Source of the DNA: Selenomonadaceae bacterium
GTDB taxonomy: Bacteria; Bacillota; Negativicutes; Selenomonadales; Selenomonadaceae
DNA: 7,379 bases
Assembly: GCA_017453765.1 (NCBI GenBank)
Contig: JAFTEG010000063.1
Location: 1-7,379, forward strand
Reading direction: 5' to 3'
Shown piece after piece: positions 1 to 6,900 of this stretch. The translations under genes were made by a program, and so were the position numbers. Within the stretch, counting starts at the first letter, position 1. Every line of letters begins with the position of its first letter. The notes below the pieces were generated by a model. That model ran no database searches and was not told where the DNA came from. It saw only the letters and a list, made by a program, of their open reading frames with translations.

Positions 1-55
1 ACATTCCGAAAAATAAATTTGCCGCCGTGCAAATGTTCGGCAAAGCTCTTCTCAC
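1..55 (-). CDS. N-terminal fragment, probable CDP-diacylglycerol-serine O-phosphatidyltransferase (CDP-alcohol phosphatidyltransferase family)
   Basis: Only 18 codons are inside the window; the gene continues off the left edge. Reading leftwards from a GTG at 55-53, the peptide is MRRALPNICTAANLFFGM. This resembles the start of PssA-type membrane enzymes, which open with a basic residue or two, then an IPN-like motif, a T and NLxxG entering the first membrane helix. Such enzymes join CDP-diacylglycerol and serine to make phosphatidylserine, the precursor of phosphatidylethanolamine. The GTG is chosen because GAGGTG, a good ribosome binding site, lies at 67-62, six bases upstream; an in-frame TTG at 61-59 would leave no room for it. 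The gene lies on the same strand as the antiporter, 84 bases downstream, separated by a heptamer repeat array. The assignment rests on very little sequence, and another CDP-alcohol phosphatidyltransferase such as PgsA is possible. Confidence 0.5.
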   Translation of the reverse strand, partial: MRRALPNICTAANLFFGM

Positions 56-74
56 TTTCAACACCTCGATTACA

Positions 75-144
75 AATTAAGAATTAAGGATTAAGAATGT
101 AGAATTAAAATCTGCCAGCTATAAGCTACTTGCTACCAGCTAAC
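75..144. repeat. Heptanucleotide tandem repeat array, ten units in register
   Basis: The 70 bases divide exactly into ten 7-base units. Units 1-5 (75-109) are variants of AATTAAG. Unit 6 (110-116, ATCTGCC) fits neither type but keeps the register. Units 7-10 (117-144) are variants of AGCTACC. The array fills most of the gap between the antiporter and the next minus-strand gene, and its last unit contains the antiporter stop codon (CTA on the plus strand at 140-142). It resembles the short tandemly repeated repetitive sequences (STRRs, period 7) known from filamentous cyanobacteria. Whether it is related to them is not known. The unit size and two-part layout match the array at 4863-4930, although the unit sequences differ. 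Confidence 0.75.
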
Positions 145-1660
145 CTTCTGCCGGAGGATTGACCTTAGCTTTAATAACCGCCATTACAACGCCTATACAC
201 GCTAAACTTGCCGCAAGACCGATCCAGCCGTTTTCCGTGACACCTGCAACTAAAAATCCTACCGTGCAACAAGACGCCACAACAATTACGTACGGTACCT
301 GCGTTGCAACGTGTTCAATGTGGTTACACTGCGCGCCTGCCGACGCCAAAATTGTCGTGTCTGAAATAGGTGACGCATGGTCGCCGCAGACGGAGCCGGA
401 CAAAATCGCTGCTATGCAAATTACCAACAAATTCGCCGACTGTTCAGCGGGCAAGCCCATTAAAATCGACATTGATATCGGAATTAAAATGCCGAAAGTT
501 CCCCAGCTTGTACCCGTCGCAAAGGCTAAACATATTGCCACGAGGAAAAATACTACCGGTAAAAATATTGCAAGCGATGTGTGTTGCTGAACTATCGCGC
601 CGACGTAGCCGCCTAAATTTAGATATTCATCGCCGCAAACTCCTGACAACGTCCATGCCAAGCACAAAATGAATATCGCCGGTACCATTGCCTTGAATCC
701 CTGCGCGTAGCATTCGCAGTACTCGGAAAAATTTATTACGCCGCGCGGCAGGTAAAGTAACGAAATAAATACCAGCGCGATAAATGAACCCAATGCCAAA
801 GATTGAGCCGCGTCGCAATCTGCAAAGGCGTCAGCTATCGACTTGCCGTCATGTATGCCGCCGGTGTAAAGCATGCCGTAGACGCAGACTGAAATTAAAA
901 CTGCAAGCGGTAACACCAAGTCGACAATTTTGCCGTTGCCGCCGGTTGAACTTTCAGCTTTCACCGCGTCTTGATATTCGGCAGGTATTTTTAACTCGTC
1001 AATGTTTTCGTCCACAGCTTTACGCATCGTCGAAAAATCTCTGCCGCTTACCACGATAAACGCCATAAAAATCATTGTCAAAATTGCGTAGAAGTTGAAA
1101 GGTATTGTCTTCAGAAAAAGTACAAAGCCGTCAATCAGCGAATCTTGCGGCAGTGACGAACCTACCGCCGCCGCCCAGCTTGATACCGGCGCGATTATAC
1201 AAACCGACGCCGCCGTCGAGTCTATGACGTACGCCAACTTTGCACGCGCAATTTTAAATTTGTCTGTAACGGGACGCATTACCGTGCCGACGGTCAAGCA
1301 GTTGAAATAATCATCTATGAAAATTAAAATTCCTAAAAATGCCGTTACGCCGAGTGCAGAGCGTTTGCTTGAAATTACACGCCGCGCCCATTCGCCGTAA
1401 GCGCGTGTTGCACCGGAACGCGTTATCGCCGCTACCAAAATTCCAAGTATTACCAAAAATGCCAAGATATGGACGTTGCCGCCGATTTTGCTTGACATAA
1501 TTTCAAAAAACGTCGTGATTGACTGCAAAAAATTTCCGCCGGTAAATATCATTGCGCCGGAAAAAATTCCCAGTATCAGTGAAAAATATACTTCCTTCGT
1601 CCATAGCGCCAAAATTATTGTCAGTATAGGCGGCAGTATGGATAGTGCGCTGGCTTCCAT
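140..1660 (-). CDS. NhaC-family Na+/H+ antiporter
   Basis: An integral membrane protein of 506 residues, probably exchanging cytoplasmic Na+ for external H+ or a related cation or organic acid pair; the NhaC family also includes malate/lactate exchangers such as MleN. The protein is almost wholly hydrophobic, with about a dozen membrane segments. Family hallmarks are visible: IDDYFNCLTVGTVMRP (near residues 115-130), YVIDSTAASVCIIAPVSSW (about 144-162), FATGTSWGTFGILIPIS (about 380-396) and SGSVCGDHASPISDTTILAS (about 421-440), the last being the most diagnostic. The frame stays open eleven codons upstream, but the ATG at 1660-1658 is preferred. It follows GAAAGGG at a normal distance, gives a hydrophobic N-terminus (MEASALSILPPILTI), and avoids overlap with hisC, which ends 14 bases upstream. 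It is very likely co-transcribed with hisC. The stop codon lies inside the last unit of a heptamer repeat. The exact substrate cannot be read from sequence. Confidence 0.9.
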   Translation of the reverse strand: MEASALSILPPILTIILALWTKEVYFSLILGIFSGAMIFTGGNFLQSITTFFEIMSSKIGGNVHILAFLVILGILVAAITRSGATRAYGEWARRVISSKRSALGVTAFLGILIFIDDYFNCLTVGTVMRPVTDKFKIARAKLAYVIDSTAASVCIIAPVSSWAAAVGSSLPQDSLIDGFVLFLKTIPFNFYAILTMIFMAFIVVSGRDFSTMRKAVDENIDELKIPAEYQDAVKAESSTGGNGKIVDLVLPLAVLISVCVYGMLYTGGIHDGKSIADAFADCDAAQSLALGSFIALVFISLLYLPRGVINFSEYCECYAQGFKAMVPAIFILCLAWTLSGVCGDEYLNLGGYVGAIVQQHTSLAIFLPVVFFLVAICLAFATGTSWGTFGILIPISMSILMGLPAEQSANLLVICIAAILSGSVCGDHASPISDTTILASAGAQCNHIEHVATQVPYVIVVASCCTVGFLVAGVTENGWIGLAASLACIGVVMAVIKAKVNPPAEG

Positions 1661-1674
1661 AAAAAAACCCTTTC

Positions 1675-2736
1675 TTAATGCGTTGTCAGCCAATCCGAAA
1701 TGGCTTTAAACACCTCGTCATTTTCTTCGCGCGTACCGATTGAAATACGCAGACAATTTTTAAGCTCCTGCGCGGAAGGCGAAAAATACCTAATGCCAAT
1801 GTCAATCGATTCAAGATAATTTTTCAGCGCCTCCGCCTTTTCGTGCCGAATTAAAATGAAATTCGTATGCGAAGTGAAAACCTCAAGCGCGGGGATTTTT
1901 TTCAGCCTTTCAGCCATTCTCTTACGCTCGGCAATGGTCATCTGTATGCGCGGCAAAAATTCATCGCGCATTTGATAAACAATATCCGCCGTGACAAGAC
2001 TCAGCTTATTCATATGGTACGGCATAAAAGTTTTTCCAATCATCTTTGTAACTTCGGCGTTGGCAATGGAGTAGCCGACACGCGCTCCGGCAAGACCGTA
2101 CGCCTTTGAAAAAGTTCGTGCAACAATTAAATTCGGATACTTTGCCACAAGTTTAAACGCGCTGTGTCCGTAAAATTCCACGTAAGCTTCATCAAGCAGG
2201 AAGGCGCAGTCAATCGACTTTGCAATTTTCTCCACGTCGTCAACAGTCAACGCATTGCCGGTGGGATTGTTTGGATTGCAGATAACGGCTAAATTCGCGT
2301 TTTCACTTTTCACCGTCGCTATGAACTTGTCAACGTCAATGTCAAAATTTTTATCCAGCGCGAAGGGTACAGCTTGCGAATCAGCCGCCTTTGCATAAAT
2401 TTTGTACATTGAAAAACTCGGTACGGGGTAGACTACCTTGTTGCCGTCGCCGCCGAATGTATGAAAAACTTTTTCTATAATTTCACTGGACCCGCCGCCG
2501 ATTAAAATTTGCTCCGGCTTTACTGAAAAGTTTCGTGCTATCTGTTCAACCAGCGAATAATATTCCTCATTGGGATAGCGATTCAAGCCGACGAAGTACA
2601 GCCCATATATAACGCGCTCTTCCACAAGCGGCGGCAAGTTCATCGTGCATTCATTGGCGTTTACCTTGATTCGATAATCGCGCTCCACTCCGTCATAGGA
2701 CGGCATCTCGTCTAAACCTTTTCTGTAGTTAAGCAA
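1675..2736 (-). CDS. hisC: Histidinol-phosphate aminotransferase
   Basis: A cytoplasmic PLP enzyme of 353 residues, the usual length, of fold-type I class II aminotransferases. It interconverts imidazole-acetol phosphate plus glutamate and histidinol phosphate plus 2-oxoglutarate in histidine synthesis. Visible marks are the N-terminal IKVNANE (23-29), NPNNPTG (154-160), DEAYVEF (182-188), the PLP lysine in TFSKAYGLAGARVGY (K211), TNFILIR (291-297) and the substrate-carboxylate arginine in CLRISIGT (R330). The start is a TTG at 2736-2734. The frame is closed 15 bases upstream by the purH stop, no ATG fits before M11, and an AAGGGG ribosome binding site overlaps that stop. It lies between purH and the antiporter with 15- and 14-base gaps, so it is read in one operon. 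Some HisC-like proteins act on aromatic amino acids instead, and no other his gene is visible here to exclude that. Confidence 0.92.
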   Translation of the reverse strand: MLNYRKGLDEMPSYDGVERDYRIKVNANECTMNLPPLVEERVIYGLYFVGLNRYPNEEYYSLVEQIARNFSVKPEQILIGGGSSEIIEKVFHTFGGDGNKVVYPVPSFSMYKIYAKAADSQAVPFALDKNFDIDVDKFIATVKSENANLAVICNPNNPTGNALTVDDVEKIAKSIDCAFLLDEAYVEFYGHSAFKLVAKYPNLIVARTFSKAYGLAGARVGYSIANAEVTKMIGKTFMPYHMNKLSLVTADIVYQMRDEFLPRIQMTIAERKRMAERLKKIPALEVFTSHTNFILIRHEKAEALKNYLESIDIGIRYFSPSAQELKNCLRISIGTREENDEVFKAISDWLTTH

Positions 2737-2751
2737 AATATTTTTCGCCCC

Positions 2752-3915
2752 TTAGTGGTAGAATAATCTGATATGCGTCATAGCCATTGCAATGTTGTAC
2801 TTGTCGCAAGTTTCGATAACATTATCGTCACGCACTGAACCGCCTGCCTGCGCGATAAATTCAACGCCGGATTTATGCGCACGCTCCACGTTGTCGCCGA
2901 ATGGGAAAAAGGCGTCGGACGCTAAAGACACGCCGCGCAGATTTTTCAGCCAATCAACTTTTTCAGCGTCGGTAAATTTTTTCGGACGCTCGGTGAAAAT
3001 TCTTTGCCAATCGCCGTTAAGCAAGTCGTCACTTTCATTGCCGATATAAACATCAATCGCGTTATCGCGGTCGGGACGTTTAACATCTGATTTAAACGGC
3101 AGGGACAAAACCTGCGGGCTTTGACGCCAAAACCAAAAGTCCGCTTTATTACCGGCAAGGCGTGTACAATGAACGCGGCTTTGTTGCCCTGCGCCGATAC
3201 CGATAGCCTGTCCGCCTTTCGCGTAGCAAACAGAATTTGACTGCGTATATTTCAAAGTTATAAGTGCAATAAGTAAGTCACGCTCGGCATCGGCGGGGAT
3301 AATTTTATTCTGCGTAGGAATATCTTTCAAGCAGTCCGCAGAAATTTTTATATCGTTGCGTTGTTGTTCAAAAGTCACGCCGAAAAGTTGTTTACGTTCA
3401 ATCGCCGGCGGCACGTAGTCGGGATTAATTTTTAAAACAAGGTACGTCCCTTTACGCTTGGACTTTAAAATTTCCAGTGCTTTGTCGGTGTATGAAGGCG
3501 CAATAATGCCGTCGCTTACTTCGCGCTTTATGTATTCGGCGGTCGATTCGTCGCACTCATCGGACAAAATTGCAAAGTCGCCGTACGAACTCATTCTATC
3601 TGCGCCGCGCGCACGTACGTAGGCAGTGGCAACGGGGCTTAAATCTTTTTCCGCGAAATAAATTTTTTTCAGCACGTCATCAAGCGGAAGACCTACCGCC
3701 GCGCCTGCGGGGCTTGTATGTTTGAAAGACGCCGCCGCAGGGAGATTCGTAGCCGCCTTAAGCTCGGTGACAAGTTGCCAGCCGTTGAGCGCGTCAAGCA
3801 GATTTATGTAACCCGGACGCCCGTTTAAAACTTCTATCGGCAATTCGTCTTCCGAAAAAATCCGCGCAGGTTTCTGATTGGGATTGCACCCGTACTTCAA
3901 TTCGAGTTCACGCAT
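2752..3915 (-). CDS. purH: Phosphoribosylaminoimidazolecarboxamide (AICAR) formyltransferase, stand-alone domain
   Basis: A cytoplasmic enzyme transferring a formyl group from 10-formyl-tetrahydrofolate to AICAR to give FAICAR, the penultimate step to IMP. At 387 residues it lacks the roughly 200-residue N-terminal IMP cyclohydrolase domain of ordinary bifunctional PurH (about 510-590 residues). The transformylase domain is complete. Catalytic Lys-His is in SFKHTSPAGAA (K65, H66), followed by KYTQSNSVCYAKGGQAIGIGAGQQSR (222-247, in pieces), SDAFFPFGDNVERA (333-346), QAGGSVRDDNVI (356-367) and a C-terminal RLFYH, cf. RLFHH in relatives. The ATG at 3915-3913 follows a perfect AAGGAGG (3932-3926) by ten bases, so the short form is not an artefact of a missed start. 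It heads the operon with hisC. Cyclohydrolase activity must come from another gene. Stand-alone versions of this domain are known in anaerobic Bacillota and archaea. Confidence 0.93.
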   Translation of the reverse strand: MRELELKYGCNPNQKPARIFSEDELPIEVLNGRPGYINLLDALNGWQLVTELKAATNLPAAASFKHTSPAGAAVGLPLDDVLKKIYFAEKDLSPVATAYVRARGADRMSSYGDFAILSDECDESTAEYIKREVSDGIIAPSYTDKALEILKSKRKGTYLVLKINPDYVPPAIERKQLFGVTFEQQRNDIKISADCLKDIPTQNKIIPADAERDLLIALITLKYTQSNSVCYAKGGQAIGIGAGQQSRVHCTRLAGNKADFWFWRQSPQVLSLPFKSDVKRPDRDNAIDVYIGNESDDLLNGDWQRIFTERPKKFTDAEKVDWLKNLRGVSLASDAFFPFGDNVERAHKSGVEFIAQAGGSVRDDNVIETCDKYNIAMAMTHIRLFYH

Positions 3916-3939
3916 AAAAAAAATTCCTCCTTAACGCCA

Positions 3940-4007
3940 AAAACGGGAGCTACCGAACGCTCCCGTTTTCTTCGCCCAATATTTTCTTGCCTTCGCCTAA
4001 GCAAGAA
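3940..4007 (-). promoter_or_regulatory. purH leader with two hairpins, possible attenuator
   Basis: In the direction of transcription the leader first forms a 7-bp perfect hairpin (4007-4001 with 3990-3984, stem TTCTTGC, 10-base loop). It then forms an 11-bp perfect hairpin (3969-3959 with 3950-3940, AAAACGGGAGC pairing with GCTCCCGTTTT, 8-base loop GTTCGGTA). The second hairpin ends in a run of five T seven bases before the AAGGAGG of purH, so it could act as a weak terminator or influence translation. GGCGAAG occurs twice, in the loop of the first hairpin and just before the second. I compared it by eye with ZTP, purine, THF and T-box patterns and saw no match. A regulatory role is inferred from structure and position only. 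Confidence 0.5.
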
Positions 4008-4021
4008 GTCCGCCGGTGCAT

Positions 4022-4050
4022 ATAATAACATAGATTAAAAATTTTTACAA
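4022..4050 (-). promoter_or_regulatory. Promoter of the purH-hisC-antiporter operon
   Basis: On the minus strand, TTGTAA (4050-4045) and TATTAT (4027-4022) are separated by exactly 17 bases and match sigma-A -35 and -10 boxes at four and five of six positions. The transcript would start near 4015, giving an untranslated leader of about 100 nt before the purH ATG. Confidence 0.65.
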
Positions 4051-4083
4051 GTACCGAAAAAAATTTTATATTTTTCTAAACAG

Positions 4084-4112
4084 TTGCCAAAATCTTAAGG
4101 CTGTGGTAAAAT
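4084..4112 (+). promoter_or_regulatory. Promoter of the glycosyltransferase-cobQ unit
   Basis: TTGCCA (4084-4089) and TAAAAT (4107-4112) are separated by 17 bases, each matching the sigma-A consensus at five of six positions. Transcription would begin near 4119. It diverges from the purH promoter with only 33 bases between the two -35 boxes, so a protein binding there could affect both. Confidence 0.65.
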
Positions 4113-4126
4113 TTTAAAAGATAAAA

Positions 4127-4232
4127 ACAGTGAAAAACGATAAGCCATTCCACTGTGACCACAAAAAGGCGCAACAAAAATCCCCAAGAAATTTTTCGGT
4201 CATTTTCTTGGGGATTGCGTCTATTCAGACGC
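4127..4232 (+). promoter_or_regulatory. Structured 5' leader of the glycosyltransferase mRNA: three consecutive stem-loops
   Basis: Just after the predicted transcription start lie three inverted repeats. The first is ACAGTG (4127-4132) with CACTGT (4151-4156). The second is a perfect 13-bp stem, AATCCCCAAGAAA (4179-4191) with its complement at 4204-4216 and a 12-base loop. The third follows directly: GCGTCT (4217-4222) with AGACGC (4227-4232) around a 4-base loop. There is no T-run after the strong stem, so it is not a standard terminator. A long perfect stem is unlikely in ordinary coding sequence, which supports a downstream start for the glycosyltransferase. It could be a regulatory leader or a copy of a dispersed palindromic repeat. 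I do not recognise a riboswitch class. Confidence 0.55.
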
Positions 4233-4286
4233 CAGTTTGGGTTTGGGCTCGTCACCACTTCTTACAATACAAAAACGGTATCAAAG

Positions 4287-5426
4287 TTGAAGATTTTAAT
4301 ATTATCGGCGTCAATCGGTGCAGGTCACACGAAGGCGGCGGAATCGCTGAAAAAAATATTTGAACGGCAGGAAAAAATTTCTGCGCCGCATTCTGAAAGT
4401 GAAGTTGAAATTGTAGACTTCATGGCGCGTGAAATTTCTACCGTTAATTTTTTTACAAAAAAACTCTACCTTGCCGCGCTGAAATTCATACCGGACTTGT
4501 ACGACAGAATTTATAAATTCACCGGCGCCAAAAAAATCGGCACGTTGACGCGCCTTGTCATTTCGTCGCTTATGTACTTCCCGTTCAAACGCCTGCTGAA
4601 AAAATTCAAGCCCGACATAGTACTTTGCACGCACCCTTTCCCTGAGGCGGCGGCGGCAATTTGGAAATTTTTGCACGCAAAATCTGCGCGGAATTTTTTA
4701 TTGGCGGCGGTGCTGACGGATTATTCACTGCACGAAATTTGGATTTTCAGTGAAGTGGACGTTTACTTTGTCGCAACGCAGGAAATGAAAGATGAACTTG
4801 CCGCGCAGTCACGCCCCAACCAAGAAATTTACGCCACCGGCATACCGATTGATTCAGAATTTAGGGAACAGGGATTAGGGAATAGGGAACAGTTTACTAC
4901 TCCTCACTCCTCACTCCTTACTCCTCACTCAATATTAATCATGGGCGGCGGCTTAGGACTCGGCTCAATCGAAGAAACACTGCAGGACTTGAACAACGTC
5001 GAAACGCCGCTGAAAATTTTAGTCGTCGCGGGACAAAATCAAAAACTTTTGGCGCGGCTTAAATCCCTGCAAAAAAATTTCCGGCACGAAGTAAAACTTT
5101 TCGGCTACGTTGAAAACGTCGGCGAACTCATGTCGGCGGCAGATTTATTAATAACAAAGCCCGGCGCACTTACAATGACTGAAGCATTTGCCGCAGGGTT
5201 GCCGATGATTTTACATGCGCCGATACCCGGTCCCGAAGCACAAAACGCACTTTATGCGGAAAGTCACGGCGCGGCAGTTTCAGCAGGTAACTCTAAAATA
5301 TCGGAAATAGTAAAAAAAATTTTGTCTGACAAATCCACTCTCGACACTATGAAGGTAAATGCAAAAAGTTTGTCGAAAGTCAATGCGGCGGCGGAAATTG
5401 TAGCGCGGCTGAAAAATCTTTTGTAG
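4287..5426 (+). CDS. Processive diacylglycerol glycosyltransferase, MGDG synthase/UgtP-like (GT28)
   Basis: Likely transfers hexose from a UDP-sugar to diacylglycerol at the inner face of the membrane, making glycolipid and possibly a lipoteichoic acid anchor. With the TTG start at 4287 it has 379 residues and begins MKILILSASIGAGHTKAAE, the classic opening of the MGDG-synthase N-terminal domain. Further marks are CTHPFPE (114-120), LTDYSLHEIW (143-152), ATGIPID (183-189), ILIMGGGLGLG (216-226), and the nucleotide-sugar site KPGALTMTEAFAAGLP (291-306) with PIPGPEAQNA (312-321). Residues 193-215 (about REQGLGN to TPHS) are encoded by heptamer repeats and replace the usual interdomain linker. 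The frame also opens at a GTG at 4155, but those 44 extra codons look unlike the family, run through strong hairpins and lack a ribosome binding site. No good site precedes the TTG either, so the start is uncertain. cobQ follows after 25 bases. Sugar and number of additions cannot be told from sequence. Confidence 0.85.
   Translation: MKILILSASIGAGHTKAAESLKKIFERQEKISAPHSESEVEIVDFMAREISTVNFFTKKLYLAALKFIPDLYDRIYKFTGAKKIGTLTRLVISSLMYFPFKRLLKKFKPDIVLCTHPFPEAAAAIWKFLHAKSARNFLLAAVLTDYSLHEIWIFSEVDVYFVATQEMKDELAAQSRPNQEIYATGIPIDSEFREQGLGNREQFTTPHSSLLTPHSILIMGGGLGLGSIEETLQDLNNVETPLKILVVAGQNQKLLARLKSLQKNFRHEVKLFGYVENVGELMSAADLLITKPGALTMTEAFAAGLPMILHAPIPGPEAQNALYAESHGAAVSAGNSKISEIVKKILSDKSTLDTMKVNAKSLSKVNAAAEIVARLKNLL
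4863..4930 (+). repeat. In-frame double heptamer repeat inside the glycosyltransferase gene
   Basis: The first block, 4863-4890, is four 7-base units of the form AGGGAAC/T (third positions vary slightly; unit 2 is AGGGATT). After an 8-base junction, 4899-4930 holds four units of ACTCCTC/T plus ACTC. The repeats are nearly exact at DNA level although 7 is not a multiple of 3, so the repetition is not due to selection on the protein. It is translated as about 23 residues rich in Q, G, T, P, H and S between the two Rossmann domains, and the frame is preserved on both sides. The two-part, period-7 organisation mirrors the array at 75-144. Confidence 0.8.
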
Positions 5427-5451
5427 CTTTTTGTAGGTAGGAGAAATTTTC

Positions 5452-6900
5452 ATGGCAAAATCAATAATGGTACAAGGCACGGCATCGCACGTTGGCAAAA
5501 GTATTTTGGTCACGGCGCTTTGCCGAATTTTTTTCCGCGCAGGTTTACGTGTTACACCTTTCAAGGCGCAGAATATGGCGCTAAATTCATTCGTGACGGC
5601 GGACGGTTTGGAAATGGGGCGCGCGCAGGTTGCACAGGCTGAGGCGGCTTGTCTTGCACCGCGCGTTGAAATGAATCCCGTGCTTTTAAAACCCACCGGC
5701 AATGCAACTTCACAAGTCATTATAAACGGCAAACCCGTCGGCGTAATGTCGGCGGCTCAATATCATCAGGGCTACTCGCTTAAGGCGTTCGACGCGGTTA
5801 AAGCGGCGTTGAAAAAGCTTGACGCGGAATTTGATTTAATCGTAGTCGAAGGCGCCGGCTCTCCCGCCGAAGTCAACCTTAAAGCCAACGACATTGTAAA
5901 TATGCGCGTGGCAAAATATTTAAATGCGCCGGTGATTTTGGTTGCCGATATCGACAGGGGCGGCGCGTTGGCGTCTATCGTCGGCACGCTTGAACTTTTA
6001 GACGAAGATGAGCGCGAATTGGTTAAAGGCATTGTCATAAATAAATTTCGCGGCGACGTAAGCTTATTTATGCCCGCCGTTGATTTTTTGCAAAAGAAAA
6101 CCGGTAAGCCAGTGCTTGGAATTTTGCCGTACATTGAAAAGCTCGGCATTGACGACGAAGACTCCGTGTCGCTTGACGATAAAATTTCAAGCGGCGGCGA
6201 AATTAATATTGCCGTGATTCGGCTCGGTAAACTGTCCAACTTCACGGACTTTGACAGCTTGGCGGGTGAATCTGACGTAAATCTTTTTTACGCTAAGACG
6301 GCGGACGAATTGGACGGCGCGGACGTGATAATTTTGCCCGGCAGTAAAAACACGTCCGAAGATTTGATTTACCTGCGCGAAAATAATTTTACCGAAAAGA
6401 TTTTGCATAAAGCGGCAAGCGGCACGCCGATAATCGGTATTTGCGGCGGCTTTCAAATGCTCGGCGAAAAAATTTTTGACCCGCATAAATCCGAATCCAC
6501 CTACACCGAACTTGACGGCTTGAAACTTTTGCCGATTGAAACGACTTTCAGCACGGAAAAATTTACGCGGCAAGTCACCGTTGATAAAGTTGACTTTGAA
6601 TTTATCGGCTCAAAAATCTGCGCGGAAAATCTTTCAGGCTACGAGATACACGCGGGAATTACGTCGAACCTCACGCAAAAAATTTTGGTACGCGAAAATG
6701 TTTTGGGTACGTATGTTCACGGGATTTTTGACAACGATATTTTCAGACGCCAAATTTTAAACGCTCTGCGTGCTGCAAAAAATCTGCCGCCGCTTGAAAA
6801 CTGCCGTAACCTTCGCGCAGAAAAGCAAAAAAATTACGACAGACTTGCCAAAATCGTTGAGAAAAATTTTTCTTGCAAATTTTTGAAAAGTATGATATAA
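5452..6900 (+). CDS. cobQ: Cobyric acid synthase, glutamine-hydrolysing
   Basis: A cytoplasmic enzyme of 482 residues, close to the family's usual 480-510. It uses ATP and glutamine to amidate carboxylates b, d, e and g of adenosylcobyrinic acid a,c-diamide, giving cobyric acid in cobalamin synthesis. The N-terminal ATP-binding domain opens with MVQGTASHVGKS (P-loop, 6-17), then PFKAQNMALNS (36-46), MNPVLLKPTG (74-83), EGAGSPAEVNL (about 134-144) and VADIDRGG (about 164-171). The C-terminal class I glutamine amidotransferase domain has LPGSKNT, the catalytic Cys331 in GICGGFQMLG and His423 in GTYVHGIF, so both activities look intact. ATG 5452 follows AGGAG (5439-5443) by eight bases. It sits 25 bases after the glycosyltransferase and is probably co-transcribed with it; no other cobalamin gene is in the window. 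Cobyrinic acid a,c-diamide synthase (CbiA) is related, but the motifs and length favour CobQ. No clear intrinsic terminator follows. Confidence 0.95.
   Translation: MAKSIMVQGTASHVGKSILVTALCRIFFRAGLRVTPFKAQNMALNSFVTADGLEMGRAQVAQAEAACLAPRVEMNPVLLKPTGNATSQVIINGKPVGVMSAAQYHQGYSLKAFDAVKAALKKLDAEFDLIVVEGAGSPAEVNLKANDIVNMRVAKYLNAPVILVADIDRGGALASIVGTLELLDEDERELVKGIVINKFRGDVSLFMPAVDFLQKKTGKPVLGILPYIEKLGIDDEDSVSLDDKISSGGEINIAVIRLGKLSNFTDFDSLAGESDVNLFYAKTADELDGADVIILPGSKNTSEDLIYLRENNFTEKILHKAASGTPIIGICGGFQMLGEKIFDPHKSESTYTELDGLKLLPIETTFSTEKFTRQVTVDKVDFEFIGSKICAENLSGYEIHAGITSNLTQKILVRENVLGTYVHGIFDNDIFRRQILNALRAAKNLPPLENCRNLRAEKQKNYDRLAKIVEKNFSCKFLKSMI

Noticed and set aside
3..80. Plus-strand open frame ending at a TAA at 78-80, possibly the C-terminus of an upstream gene
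   Set aside because: It overlaps the minus-strand frame that has a GAGGTG ribosome binding site and a PssA-like start, continues the same-strand gene order, and ends only because it meets the heptamer repeat.
2792..3158. Overlapping open frames on both strands within purH
   Set aside because: They are shadows of the purH reading frame, which carries all recognisable motifs.
3940..4020. ZTP (pfl) riboswitch upstream of purH
   Set aside because: The position fits, but the conserved GUGACUGGCG-like and CCGCCUGGGC-like segments are not there.
4130..4363. A 77-codon plus-strand frame starting at a GTG just after the glycosyltransferase promoter
   Set aside because: It overlaps the conserved start of the glycosyltransferase in another frame, runs through the leader hairpins and has no ribosome binding site.
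6860..6873. Palindrome AGAAAAATTTTTCT near the end of cobQ as a terminator
   Set aside because: It has no loop or GC pairs, lies inside the coding region and is not followed by a T-run.
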